Under the pieces are notes generated by a model that saw nothing but the letters and a program-made list of their open reading frames with translations, was not told the origin of the DNA and did not search any database. This document shows, in pieces, positions 6,172 to 11,937 of a stretch of DNA of 11,937 nt. Source of the stretch: Gemmatimonadota bacterium (lineage in GTDB: Bacteria > JAAXHH01). Made by a program: the position numbers and the translations under genes. The stretch's first letter is position 1; each line of letters opens with the position of its first letter. The stretch covers positions 1 to 11,937 of the forward strand of contig JAPOOT010000193.1 of NCBI GenBank assembly GCA_026713285.1, written 5' to 3'.

Positions 6172-6543
6172 CTACCGGCTCCGGTTCAATTCGACCTCCA
6201 CGGCCCCCGAACGCAGCGCCCTGGCTACTGCGGGTTTGCGCAGTCTGACCACGACCTGTTCCACCTGCGGATAGGAGGACAGCATATCGTCCGCCACCCG
6301 GTCGGCGACCGCTTCCAGGAGCCGGCACGGCGCACCGCCGAGTATGTTTCCCACGCGCAGGCGTACGTCCGCGTAGTCGACGGTGTCGTCCAGGCGGTCC
6401 GAGCTCGAAGGTCCGGACAGGTCCATGCGCAAGGCCACATCGGCCTCGAATACCTGTCCGCGTGTTCGTTCCCGTCCAGTTGCGCCGTGATGGCCAAATG
6501 CGCGGATATCCCGCAATCTGATCCAGTCTACCGGCATGGACAT
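6172..6543 (-). CDS. folB: Dihydroneopterin aldolase
   Basis: Cleaves 7,8-dihydroneopterin to 6-hydroxymethyl-7,8-dihydropterin and glycolaldehyde, supplying FolK encoded just downstream. The protein has 123 residues, a normal size. Aligning to the S. aureus type, HHGATGRERTRGQVFEADV keeps the conserved Glu (Glu25), DDTVDYADV is the substrate pocket motif, LLEAVADRVAD follows, and RKPAV keeps the catalytic Lys (Lys103). Two closely spaced ATGs (6543 and 6537) are possible starts. Neither has a strong Shine-Dalgarno; a GGA lies 2 or 8 bases upstream respectively, so 6537 may be the true start. The gap to the upstream aminotransferase homologue is 7 bases, which implies cotranscription. Confidence 0.94.
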   Translation of the reverse strand: MSMPVDWIRLRDIRAFGHHGATGRERTRGQVFEADVALRMDLSGPSSSDRLDDTVDYADVRLRVGNILGGAPCRLLEAVADRVADDMLSSYPQVEQVVVRLRKPAVARALRSGAVEVELNRSR

Positions 6544-6550
6544 GATCCGT

Positions 6551-7789
6551 TCAGGCGAGACTGACCGCGGGGAATGCCCGCTTGCGCAACCGGAAACGGG
6601 ACATCAGCCGGTCCATGCGTTCCAGTACGGTCTGAATCTGGGACTCGTCGCCTTTGAGGGCTATCCGGACGTATCCTTCGCCGTATTCACCCAGGTACGC
6701 GCCAGGCACGACGAAAACGCCTGCCTTGCGCAGCAGGATGCTGAATCGAACGGAGGAATAGCGGGGCGGCACGGGAAGCCACACGTAAGGGCCTCCCCGG
6801 GGCGTTCGCAGTTTCCAGCCGATTTCGCGCAGTCCCGAGACCAACTGATCGCGCCGCGACTGGTATGTCGAGACCACCTCTTCGGCGTGTCGGTTCAGAT
6901 CCGGTAAAACCGCGGCCGCGGCTGCTTCGAAGGCGGGAAGCAGCGGAGCGTGCATGTGGGAGGTCAACTGGGACATGGCGGCCAGCGCGGAAGGATTGCC
7001 TACGGCGATGCCCAGGTCCCGGAAAACGCCACCGGGCAGCATCGCGAGGGAGAACAGTTCGATGCCCACGTTCATCGCACCGGGAGTCTGCAACAGGCTG
7101 GGGGCCTGGATCCCGTCGTACGTCAGCAAGTGCTGGGTGGCGTCGTGACAGACGATGATATTGTGCCGGCGTGCGAAATCCACGAGTTCCCGGTAAAACG
7201 CGTGGTCCGCCACGGTCCCGGTGGGATCGTTCGGATATCCGACGTACATCAGTTTTGCCTGCCCGGCGACACGGGTATCGATTTGTTTCAGATTGGGCAG
7301 GAAATCGTTCCGGCCGTGCAGGGGATAGGCCTGGACCTGACCGTTCGCCAGTACAGTTCCGGTCCTGTAGGCCGGGTGGGAAGGGTCGGGGATCAGTACG
7401 GTTTCGCCGGGATTGACTAACGCCATGGCCACGCTGGCCGGTCCCAACGCGGTACCCGCGAAAGGCAGGATATGCAGGTCAGGATCGATATCCACGTCGA
7501 ACCGGTAGGCGAACCAGTTGCTGAATACCCTGCGGAACCCGTCGTCGGCGAGCGGACCCGCTTCGGCAGGATCCACCGGACTTTCCGCCCCGACCGCGCC
7601 GGCCGCTTCGGTGACAATCCGTTCTATGGTCTCGTGGTGGATTGGGGTATCGGAGAAACCCGTGGTGAGGTCAATGGGTTCGATCCCCCTGGCGGCCAGT
7701 CTTCTGAGATACCGTGAATGTTCCAGGGGCCGGTTCAGCGGGACCCGGTGAAGCCGTTCCGCGCGTTCTATGACCATCGGGTTTCTCAT
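6551..7789 (-). CDS. Class I/II aminotransferase homologue lacking the PLP lysine
   Basis: A 412-residue fold-type I aminotransferase-like protein, closest in style to LL-diaminopimelate/alanine aminotransferases: ALVNPGETVLIPDPSHPAYR, GYPNDPTGTVAD, FARRHNIIVCHDATQHLLTY, GIELFSLAML, LGIAVGNPSALAAM and GEGYVRIALKG. The cofactor site is altered. Where the family has S-L-S-K, this has S-L-A-M, with Met250 at the Schiff-base lysine position (codon ATG at 7042-7040), and no Lys exists between residues 180 and 325. The Asn of NPTG is Asp188, and the Tyr of D-x-A-Y is Gln219; Asp216 and the carboxylate-binding Arg375 remain. The frame is intact with a good GGAG 5 bases before ATG 7789. It is first in the unit with folB, folK and the glmU-like gene. 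Normal transamination is unlikely; a non-catalytic partner or a new activity is possible. Confidence 0.85.
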   Translation of the reverse strand: MRNPMVIERAERLHRVPLNRPLEHSRYLRRLAARGIEPIDLTTGFSDTPIHHETIERIVTEAAGAVGAESPVDPAEAGPLADDGFRRVFSNWFAYRFDVDIDPDLHILPFAGTALGPASVAMALVNPGETVLIPDPSHPAYRTGTVLANGQVQAYPLHGRNDFLPNLKQIDTRVAGQAKLMYVGYPNDPTGTVADHAFYRELVDFARRHNIIVCHDATQHLLTYDGIQAPSLLQTPGAMNVGIELFSLAMLPGGVFRDLGIAVGNPSALAAMSQLTSHMHAPLLPAFEAAAAAVLPDLNRHAEEVVSTYQSRRDQLVSGLREIGWKLRTPRGGPYVWLPVPPRYSSVRFSILLRKAGVFVVPGAYLGEYGEGYVRIALKGDESQIQTVLERMDRLMSRFRLRKRAFPAVSLA

Positions 7790-7842
7790 GGCCTCTCCGT
7801 CGCCCTGGACCTGTCTTCCGACAAACCGCCTGTCTACCGGGA

Positions 7843-7871
7843 AATATAGAAGGAGCCCATGTCCTCAGCAA
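7843..7871 (-). promoter_or_regulatory. Sigma70-like promoter for the aminotransferase-folB-folK-glmU-like unit
   Basis: On the minus strand TTGCTG (7871-7866) is followed after exactly 17 bases by TATATT (7848-7843). The start site would be near 7836, giving a leader of about 47 bases before ATG 7789. The -35 box begins one base beyond the T-run of the groEL terminator, so the two elements are packed back to back. Confidence 0.65.
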
Positions 7872-7872
7872 G

Positions 7873-7905
7873 AAAAAACCCCCGATGCCGCCACCGGGGG
7901 TTTTT
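7873..7905 (-). terminator. Rho-independent terminator after groEL (bidirectional)
   Basis: An inverted repeat with arms AAAAACCCCCG (7874-7884) and CGGGGGTTTTT (7895-7905) encloses a 10-base loop. Read on the minus strand, the GC-rich stem is followed by six T residues, 42 bases after the groEL stop. Because both arms carry A/T runs it could act in either direction, but no plus-strand gene converges on it. Confidence 0.92.
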
Positions 7906-7946
7906 CGTGAACCGGCCGTCGACCGGTCCCTCGTTTTATATCCCGC

Positions 7947-9569
7947 CTAGTACATTCCGCCGCCGTGGGGCATGGCCGGAGGCGGGGTATCTTCCGGGAG
8001 CTCCGCCACCAGCGCCTCGGTGGTCAACAGCAGGCCGGCGATGCTCGCCGCGTGCTGAAGCGCGACACGGGAAACCTTGGCCGGTTCGATCACGCCCGTG
8101 GCGGACATGTCGCCATAGGTGTCCGACTCGAAGTTGTAGCCGTATCCGCCTTCGCTTTCCCGGATCTTCTGCAGGATGATGGATCCCTCCAGACCGGCGT
8201 TTTCCGCCAGTTGCCGCACCGGCGCCTCGAGCGCCCTGCGCACGATATCGGCGCCGACCGTTTCGTCGCCAGCCGTATCCAGCCCGTTGTCCAGCGAGGA
8301 GAGCGCCCGGATGAACGTGACGCCGCCGCCCGGTACGACACCTTCTTCGATGGCGGCCTTGGCGTTGTTCAGGGCGTCTTCGACCCGGGCCTTCTTTTCC
8401 TTCATCTCCGTTTCCGTCGCGGCGCCCACATTGATGACCGCCACCCCGCCCGCCAGTTTCGCCAGGCGTTCCTGAAGTTTCTCCTGGTCGTAGTCGGAGG
8501 TCGTTTCCTCGATTTGGGCCCGAATCTGGTTGATGCGTCCCTGGATCGCGTCGGTGCCGCCGGCGCCTTCGACGATCGTCGTGTTGTCCTTGTCGATGTT
8601 CACGCGCTTGGCCGTACCGAGATCGCCGACGGTCACGTTCTCCAGCTTGAAACCGGCGTCTTCGGATATGACCGTGCCGCCCGTCAGAATGGAGATATCC
8701 TCGAGCATGGCCTTGCGGCGATCGCCGAATCCGGGCGCCTTGACCGCGGCGACCTTCAGGGTGCCGCGAAGCTTGTTCACCACCAGCAGGGCGAGGGCCT
8801 CACCTTCGATGTCCTCGGCGATGATCAACAGGGGGGAACCGCTCTGCGCGATCTTTTCGACGACGGGGTAGATATCCTTCACGGCGCTGATCTTCTTGTC
8901 GTGGATAAGGATCCTGGTGTCCTCGAGGACCGCTTCCATGGACTCGGAATCGGTAACGAAGTATGGCGAGAGATAACCGCGGTCGAACTGCATGCCTTCC
9001 ACGACGTCGAGGGAGGTTTCCATGCTCTTGGCTTCTTCGACCGTGATGACGCCGTCCTTGCCCACCTTCTCCATCGCGTCCGCGATCAGATCGCCGATAG
9101 CGGCGTCGCCATGGGCGGATACGGTGGCGGTTTCCGAGATTTCCTTACGGCCGTCAACGGCCTTGGACATGTCCGCGATCGAACTTACGATCCGGGTCAC
9201 GGCCTTGTCGATACCCCGCTTGAGATCCATGGGGTTGGCGCCGGCCGTCACGTTCCGCAAGCCTTCCGCGAAGATGGCCTGGGCGAGCACGGTGGCTGTG
9301 GTGGTCCCGTCGCCGGCCACGTCGCTGGTCTTCGACGCGGCTTCCTTGATCATCTGCGCGCCCATGTTCTCGTAATTGTCCTCGAGCTCGATCTCCTTCG
9401 CCACGGTCACGCCGTCCAGCGTGAAGGTAGGCGATCCGAATTTCTTGTCGAGCACGACGCATCGTCCCTTGGGACCCATGGTTACACGGACCGCGTCCGC
9501 CAGGGTGTCCACCCCTCTCTTGAGGGCTTGCCGGGCGTCCGCATCGAATGAAAGTTGTTTTGCAGGCAC
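7947..9569 (-). CDS. groEL: Chaperonin GroEL (60 kDa, Hsp60)
   Basis: The ATP-driven double-ring folding chaperonin. The protein has 540 residues and aligns without gaps to E. coli numbering at key sites: VTMGPKGR near residue 30, Asp52 in LDGVTVAKE, Asp87 in DVAGDGTTTATVL, and the catalytic Asp398 in ARVEDAL, followed by EEGVVPGGG. The C-terminus ends PPPAMPHGGGMY: one GGGM unit instead of the longer Gly-Met repeat of many GroELs. The frame is open upstream, but the protein starts at GTG 9569 (PAKQLSFD follows), with AAAGGGGG 5 bases upstream. No groES lies beside it; birA is upstream, and the gene has its own promoter, CIRCE-like operator and terminator. It is probably heat-shock controlled through HrcA. 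Whether another groEL with groES exists elsewhere cannot be seen. Confidence 0.98.
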   Translation of the reverse strand: MPAKQLSFDADARQALKRGVDTLADAVRVTMGPKGRCVVLDKKFGSPTFTLDGVTVAKEIELEDNYENMGAQMIKEAASKTSDVAGDGTTTATVLAQAIFAEGLRNVTAGANPMDLKRGIDKAVTRIVSSIADMSKAVDGRKEISETATVSAHGDAAIGDLIADAMEKVGKDGVITVEEAKSMETSLDVVEGMQFDRGYLSPYFVTDSESMEAVLEDTRILIHDKKISAVKDIYPVVEKIAQSGSPLLIIAEDIEGEALALLVVNKLRGTLKVAAVKAPGFGDRRKAMLEDISILTGGTVISEDAGFKLENVTVGDLGTAKRVNIDKDNTTIVEGAGGTDAIQGRINQIRAQIEETTSDYDQEKLQERLAKLAGGVAVINVGAATETEMKEKKARVEDALNNAKAAIEEGVVPGGGVTFIRALSSLDNGLDTAGDETVGADIVRRALEAPVRQLAENAGLEGSIILQKIRESEGGYGYNFESDTYGDMSATGVIEPAKVSRVALQHAASIAGLLLTTEALVAELPEDTPPPAMPHGGGMY

Positions 9570-9587
9570 TTCTTCCCCCTTTGATTC

Positions 9588-9604
9588 CCCGGTCTGGTTC
9601 CGGG
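9588..9604 (-). other. Small hairpin in the groEL leader
   Basis: CCCGG and CCGGG pair around a 7-base loop, 8 bases upstream of the AAAGGGGG ribosome site of groEL. It could influence translation initiation, but the stem is only 5 base pairs and may be incidental in GC-rich DNA. Confidence 0.25.
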
Positions 9605-9692
9605 TGTTTCTGATCGAGGCGAACCGGCGTGGCCGCACGCACTTTTTGATTCACCTAAATACTTATATCTACAACAAGTAGCAAACTCGCTA

Positions 9693-9719
9693 TTAGCAGT
9701 CTATCGTCCAGTCTGCTAA
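9693..9719 (-). promoter_or_regulatory. CIRCE-like HrcA operator upstream of groEL
   Basis: A 9-9-9 inverted repeat with the geometry of CIRCE (consensus TTAGCACTC-N9-GAGTGCTAA). On the minus strand the arms are TTAGCAGAC and GACTGCTAA around a 9-base spacer: 7 of 9 and 8 of 9 matches to consensus, and the arms match each other at 8 of 9. The repeat overlaps the promoter's -10 box by two bases, where a bound HrcA repressor would block polymerase. HrcA itself is not in this window. Confidence 0.85.
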
Positions 9720-9746
9720 TATAGGAAAGGTCATATGGGAATGCAA
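9718..9746 (-). promoter_or_regulatory. Sigma70-like promoter of groEL
   Basis: On the minus strand TTGCAT (9746-9741) is spaced 17 bases from TATATT (9723-9718). The start site would fall near 9711, inside the CIRCE-like repeat, giving a leader of about 140 bases before GTG 9569. The region from about 9640 to 9750 is clearly AT-richer than the genes around it. Confidence 0.7.
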
Positions 9747-9793
9747 GTCTTTTTTGTTTGCGACGGCGTGCGAACGGGGGATGGATCGAGGTA

Positions 9794-10627
9794 TTATCGA
9801 AGCGCGCGGAGCCGTATGGAGCCGGAGCGGATGACGACGTCGCCGCCGCCGTCTCTTTCGAGCAACAGGCCGCCTTCTTCGTCGACGCCGGACACCCGGC
9901 CGGAGAGGCCGGCGGGGCTGTCGGCCTCGACCGTCCGTCCGCGCCAGGCGAGCCGGGCATCGACCTCGGTGAGCACAGACCCGGGTCCGGACTCCAGGTA
10001 GCCGGCGTAGGCGGATTCGAAGGAGGCCAGGATGGCCAGGAACAGGTCCTCGCGCTTCACGGGGCCGCCCGATTCGATACGCAGCGAAGTGGCGGTAGCG
10101 GAGATCTCGTCGGGGAACAGATCGCGGGTGTGATTTACGTTGATCCCCATGCCGACCACGATGACCGGCTTGTCACCTGCTACGGCGCGGGTCTCAGCCA
10201 GGATGCCGGCGACCTTGCGGCCCCGCATGAGCAGGTCGTTCGGCCACTTGATCTGCACGGCCACGCCGGCAGCCTGCTCCAGGGCGCGGGCGACGGCGGC
10301 GGCCGAGCATAGCGTGAGCGGTGGGGTCCGGGCGGCGGACAGCCGCGGCCTGAGCAGGGTGGACGCCCAGATTCCGCATCCGGGAGGGGAGAACCACCCG
10401 TAACCGCGCCGGCCCCGGCCGGCCGACTGCTCATCGGCCAGGCAGACCGTCCCGTGCGGAGCGCCGCGCCCGGCCATGTCCAGGATCACGTCATTGGTGG
10501 AACCCACCCGTTCACTGTATTCCAATACGCGGCCGAAGACCCGTGTCGACAACTTCCCGCGCATCCGCTCCGCGTCGTACCGGTCCTGGAATCCATCGAA
10601 TTCATCGGTTCCGGCATGGGCTTTCAT
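9794..10627 (-). CDS. birA: Biotin--[acetyl-CoA-carboxylase] ligase (ligase-only BirA)
   Basis: Activates biotin to biotinyl-AMP and attaches it to the biotin carrier protein. The protein has 277 residues. Features are SERVGSTND (38-46), the biotin/AMP loop DEQSAGRGRRGYGWFSPPG (65-83), IKWPNDLL (126-133), RKVAGILAE with Lys138 at the catalytic lysine position, VGMGINVN (158-165), and a C-terminal SH3-like domain (about 225-277). It lacks the N-terminal winged-helix DNA-binding domain of E. coli BirA, so it should not act as a biotin-operon repressor. The first 25 residues are poorly conserved; the start could be ATG 10627 (GGAA 6 bases upstream) or the ATG at residue 22. It follows nadC by 98 bases with no clear promoter or terminator, so it probably shares the nadC transcript. 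No terminator is visible between its stop and the groEL promoter. Confidence 0.93.
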   Translation of the reverse strand: MKAHAGTDEFDGFQDRYDAERMRGKLSTRVFGRVLEYSERVGSTNDVILDMAGRGAPHGTVCLADEQSAGRGRRGYGWFSPPGCGIWASTLLRPRLSAARTPPLTLCSAAAVARALEQAAGVAVQIKWPNDLLMRGRKVAGILAETRAVAGDKPVIVVGMGINVNHTRDLFPDEISATATSLRIESGGPVKREDLFLAILASFESAYAGYLESGPGSVLTEVDARLAWRGRTVEADSPAGLSGRVSGVDEEGGLLLERDGGGDVVIRSGSIRLRALR

Positions 10628-10725
10628 GGTCGTTCCGGTCTGGCGGGACGCGGCGTCGCGTCGTTGGGTGGGGGAGCGGTCTGGTATCGATACATTTGGA
10701 TTTGACGGGCTCCGGGGTGCAAGGA

Positions 10726-11604
10726 TCAGGAAGATGCAACCATATTCAGACTGATGTCGAGGGCCGGCGCCGAGTGGGTCAGGGCGCCGACCGATATTAC
10801 GTCGACGCCGGTTTTGGCGATCGTCCCTATCCGGTCCAGCTTGACCGCACCCGAAGCTTCGATCACGATTGGCCGCTCTTCCGTGGCAGCGGCGCGGATG
10901 CGTGCGACCGAAACCCGCATTTCCTCATCGTTCATGTTGTCCAGCATGATCCAATCCACCCCGCTGCGAACAGCCTCTTCGACCTGGGAAAGGCCGCACG
11001 TCTCCACCTCGACGGCATACCGCCTGCCCGAAAGCGCCATGTTCGATCGGCACATACCAACGGCGGCGGCGATGCCTCCCGCGGCGGCGATGTGATTGTC
11101 CTTGATCAGCACCATGTCGAAGAGACCGTGGCGGTGATTGTCTCCGCCACCGTGCAATACGGCCCTTTTCTCCAGTTCGCGGAGACCGGGCGTAGTCTTG
11201 CGGGTATCCACGATGCGCGCGCCGGTGTTCCGCACGGCATCGACGTATAGCCGGGTCGTCGAGGCGATGCCGGAAAGGTGGCGCATGAAGTTCAGCGCCG
11301 TGCGCTCACCGGTAAGCAACGACCGCGTATCGCCCCGTACTTCGGCGACGGGCTGGCCGGATTCCACCGGGTCGCCATCGGCCAGCAATGCGTGGAATTC
11401 CAGGCTGGCGTCCACCTCCCGGTACGCGAGACACGCCGGGAACAGGCCGGATACGATACCGGGCTGCTTCGCCTCGAACCGGGCGCGGGCGAAAGAACCG
11501 GGAGCCAGCGTCCACTCGGTGGTGACGTCGCCGTCTCCAACGTCTTCTCGCAAGGCGCGGGTCACGATTTCCTTAAGCGATTCCAGGTCGAACTTCGTGT
11601 CCAC
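10726..11604 (-). CDS. nadC: Nicotinate-nucleotide pyrophosphorylase (carboxylating)
   Basis: Quinolinate phosphoribosyltransferase: makes nicotinate mononucleotide from quinolinate and PRPP in de novo NAD synthesis. The protein has 292 residues, a full-length size. Motifs are REDVGDGDVTTE at the N-terminus, GERTALNFMRHLSGIA, the substrate-binding DTRKTTPGLRELEKRAVLHGG (133-153), HGLFDMVLIKDNHI, VEVET (199-202 region), DWIMLDNM, IEASGAV, and GVDVISVGALTHSAPALDISL. The start is GTG 11604, with AGG and GAGGG elements 5-10 bases upstream and no other in-frame ATG before residue 107. It lies 15 bases after the stop of nnrD, so the two NAD-related genes are cotranscribed. Confidence 0.96.
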   Translation of the reverse strand: MDTKFDLESLKEIVTRALREDVGDGDVTTEWTLAPGSFARARFEAKQPGIVSGLFPACLAYREVDASLEFHALLADGDPVESGQPVAEVRGDTRSLLTGERTALNFMRHLSGIASTTRLYVDAVRNTGARIVDTRKTTPGLRELEKRAVLHGGGDNHRHGLFDMVLIKDNHIAAAGGIAAAVGMCRSNMALSGRRYAVEVETCGLSQVEEAVRSGVDWIMLDNMNDEEMRVSVARIRAAATEERPIVIEASGAVKLDRIGTIAKTGVDVISVGALTHSAPALDISLNMVASS

Positions 11605-11619
11605 TTCAGCCTGCCCTCT

Positions 11620-11937
11620 TTATGGTGTGGCCGGCCCTTCGCCGATCTTCAGGAACGCGCCGGGCAAATGGTCTATGAGATCACCGGCCACCAGGCTGTG
11701 CGTGCCCATGGCTTCCGCGCCGAGATCCCCGGCCAGCCCGTGGAGGTAGACCCCCAGACGGGCTGCATCCCACGCGCCGAGTCCCTGTGCGAGCAAGGCG
11801 GCGATGATCCCGGTAAGCACGTCGCCCGATCCGGCGGTGGCCATGCCCGGATTCCCCGTGGGATTTACGGAAACCCTACCGCAGGGGGAAGCCACCAGCG
11901 AGGCGGCGCCCTTGAGCACGAGGGTCACCTGCAGTGA
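11620..11937 (-). CDS. nnrD: ADP/ATP-dependent NAD(P)H-hydrate dehydratase, C-terminal part
   Basis: Repairs hydrated NADH and NADPH (NADHX, NADPHX). Only the last 105 codons are in the window; the gene continues beyond the right edge, and the frame is open to the last base. The end contains VTLVLKGAASLVASP, NPTGNPGMATAGSGDVLTG with the catalytic Asp of the GSGD loop, and LGVYLHGLAGDLGAE, all typical of the YjeF C-terminal (CARKD) domain. Many bacteria fuse this to the NnrE epimerase domain; whether this one is fused cannot be seen. It lies just upstream of nadC, which suits a shared role in NAD metabolism. Confidence 0.93.
   Translation of the reverse strand, partial: SLQVTLVLKGAASLVASPCGRVSVNPTGNPGMATAGSGDVLTGIIAALLAQGLGAWDAARLGVYLHGLAGDLGAEAMGTHSLVAGDLIDHLPGAFLKIGEGPATP

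Noticed and set aside
7965..9551. Long open frame of more than 500 codons on the plus strand opposite groEL
   Set aside because: It lies entirely antisense to a highly conserved gene, has no ribosome site or recognisable motifs, and is expected from codon bias in GC-rich DNA.
9570..9638. 23-residue N-terminal extension of GroEL from an upstream ATG
   Set aside because: The conserved N-terminus PAKQLSFD follows GTG 9569, which has AAAGGGGG at 5-base spacing; the extension is not seen in the family.
9656..9684. Second promoter-like pair (TTGCTA-17-TATTTA) in the groEL leader
   Set aside because: The match is weaker than the upstream promoter at 9718-9746, and AT-rich sequence yields such pairs by chance.
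9760..9793. Possible terminator after birA
   Set aside because: The inverted repeat around GTTTGCG/TGCGAAC has mismatches when read as minus-strand RNA, and no T-run follows, so it would not terminate birA.
10628..10725. Possible promoter in the nadC-birA gap
   Set aside because: No -35/-10 pair with acceptable spacing was found; the gap shows no clear structure.

Overview
The window is about 60% GC bacterial chromosomal DNA, and every gene I can support lies on the minus strand. It carries core housekeeping genes: ribosomal proteins, NAD, biotin and folate metabolism, and a chaperonin. I see no insertion sequence, phage gene, CRISPR array, tRNA or rRNA. Starts are mixed (ATG, GTG, TTG), Shine-Dalgarno sites are clear, and promoters are sigma70-like with 17-base spacers. 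I cannot place the organism with confidence. The usual sigma70-type promoters argue against Bacteroidota. A GC-rich lineage such as the Latescibacterota/Gemmatimonadota area is possible, but that is only an impression from protein style.

Read in the direction of transcription (right to left) there are four probable units. Unit 1 (11937-9794): the 3' end of nnrD (NAD(P)HX repair), nadC (NAD synthesis) and birA (biotin ligase without a DNA-binding domain). Unit 2 (9746-7874): a sigma70-like promoter overlapping a CIRCE-like HrcA operator, then groEL without groES, then a strong bidirectional terminator. Unit 3 (7871-4830): a promoter directly abutting that terminator, then a class I/II aminotransferase homologue lacking the PLP lysine, folB, folK, and a GlmU-type uridylyltransferase without its acetyltransferase domain. 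Unit 4 (4833-1): a very good promoter (TTGACA-17-TATATA) overlapping the glmU-like stop codon, a leader of about 240 bases with a hairpin and two tiny overlapping ORFs, then a membrane-anchored LytR_C protein, rsfS, a PfkB-family kinase, mtnA, rplM, rpsI and the 5' part of rpsB.

Unit 4 joins ribosome assembly and silencing (RsfS, L13, S9, S2) to two genes that may belong to salvage of methylthioribose or related 5-deoxypentoses (PfkB kinase and MtnA). Coupling is tight: a 4-base overlap between the LytR_C gene and rsfS, and a 3-base gap between rsfS and the kinase, which share a reading frame.

The most unusual item is the aminotransferase homologue at 6551-7789. Its reading frame is intact and its family features are clear, but Met occupies the catalytic lysine position, and the cofactor-binding Asn and Tyr positions are also changed. 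It is probably a pseudoenzyme or a repurposed protein. Also worth a look are the leader at 4635-4833, the CIRCE-like operator, and the single-domain GlmU with an altered signature motif.
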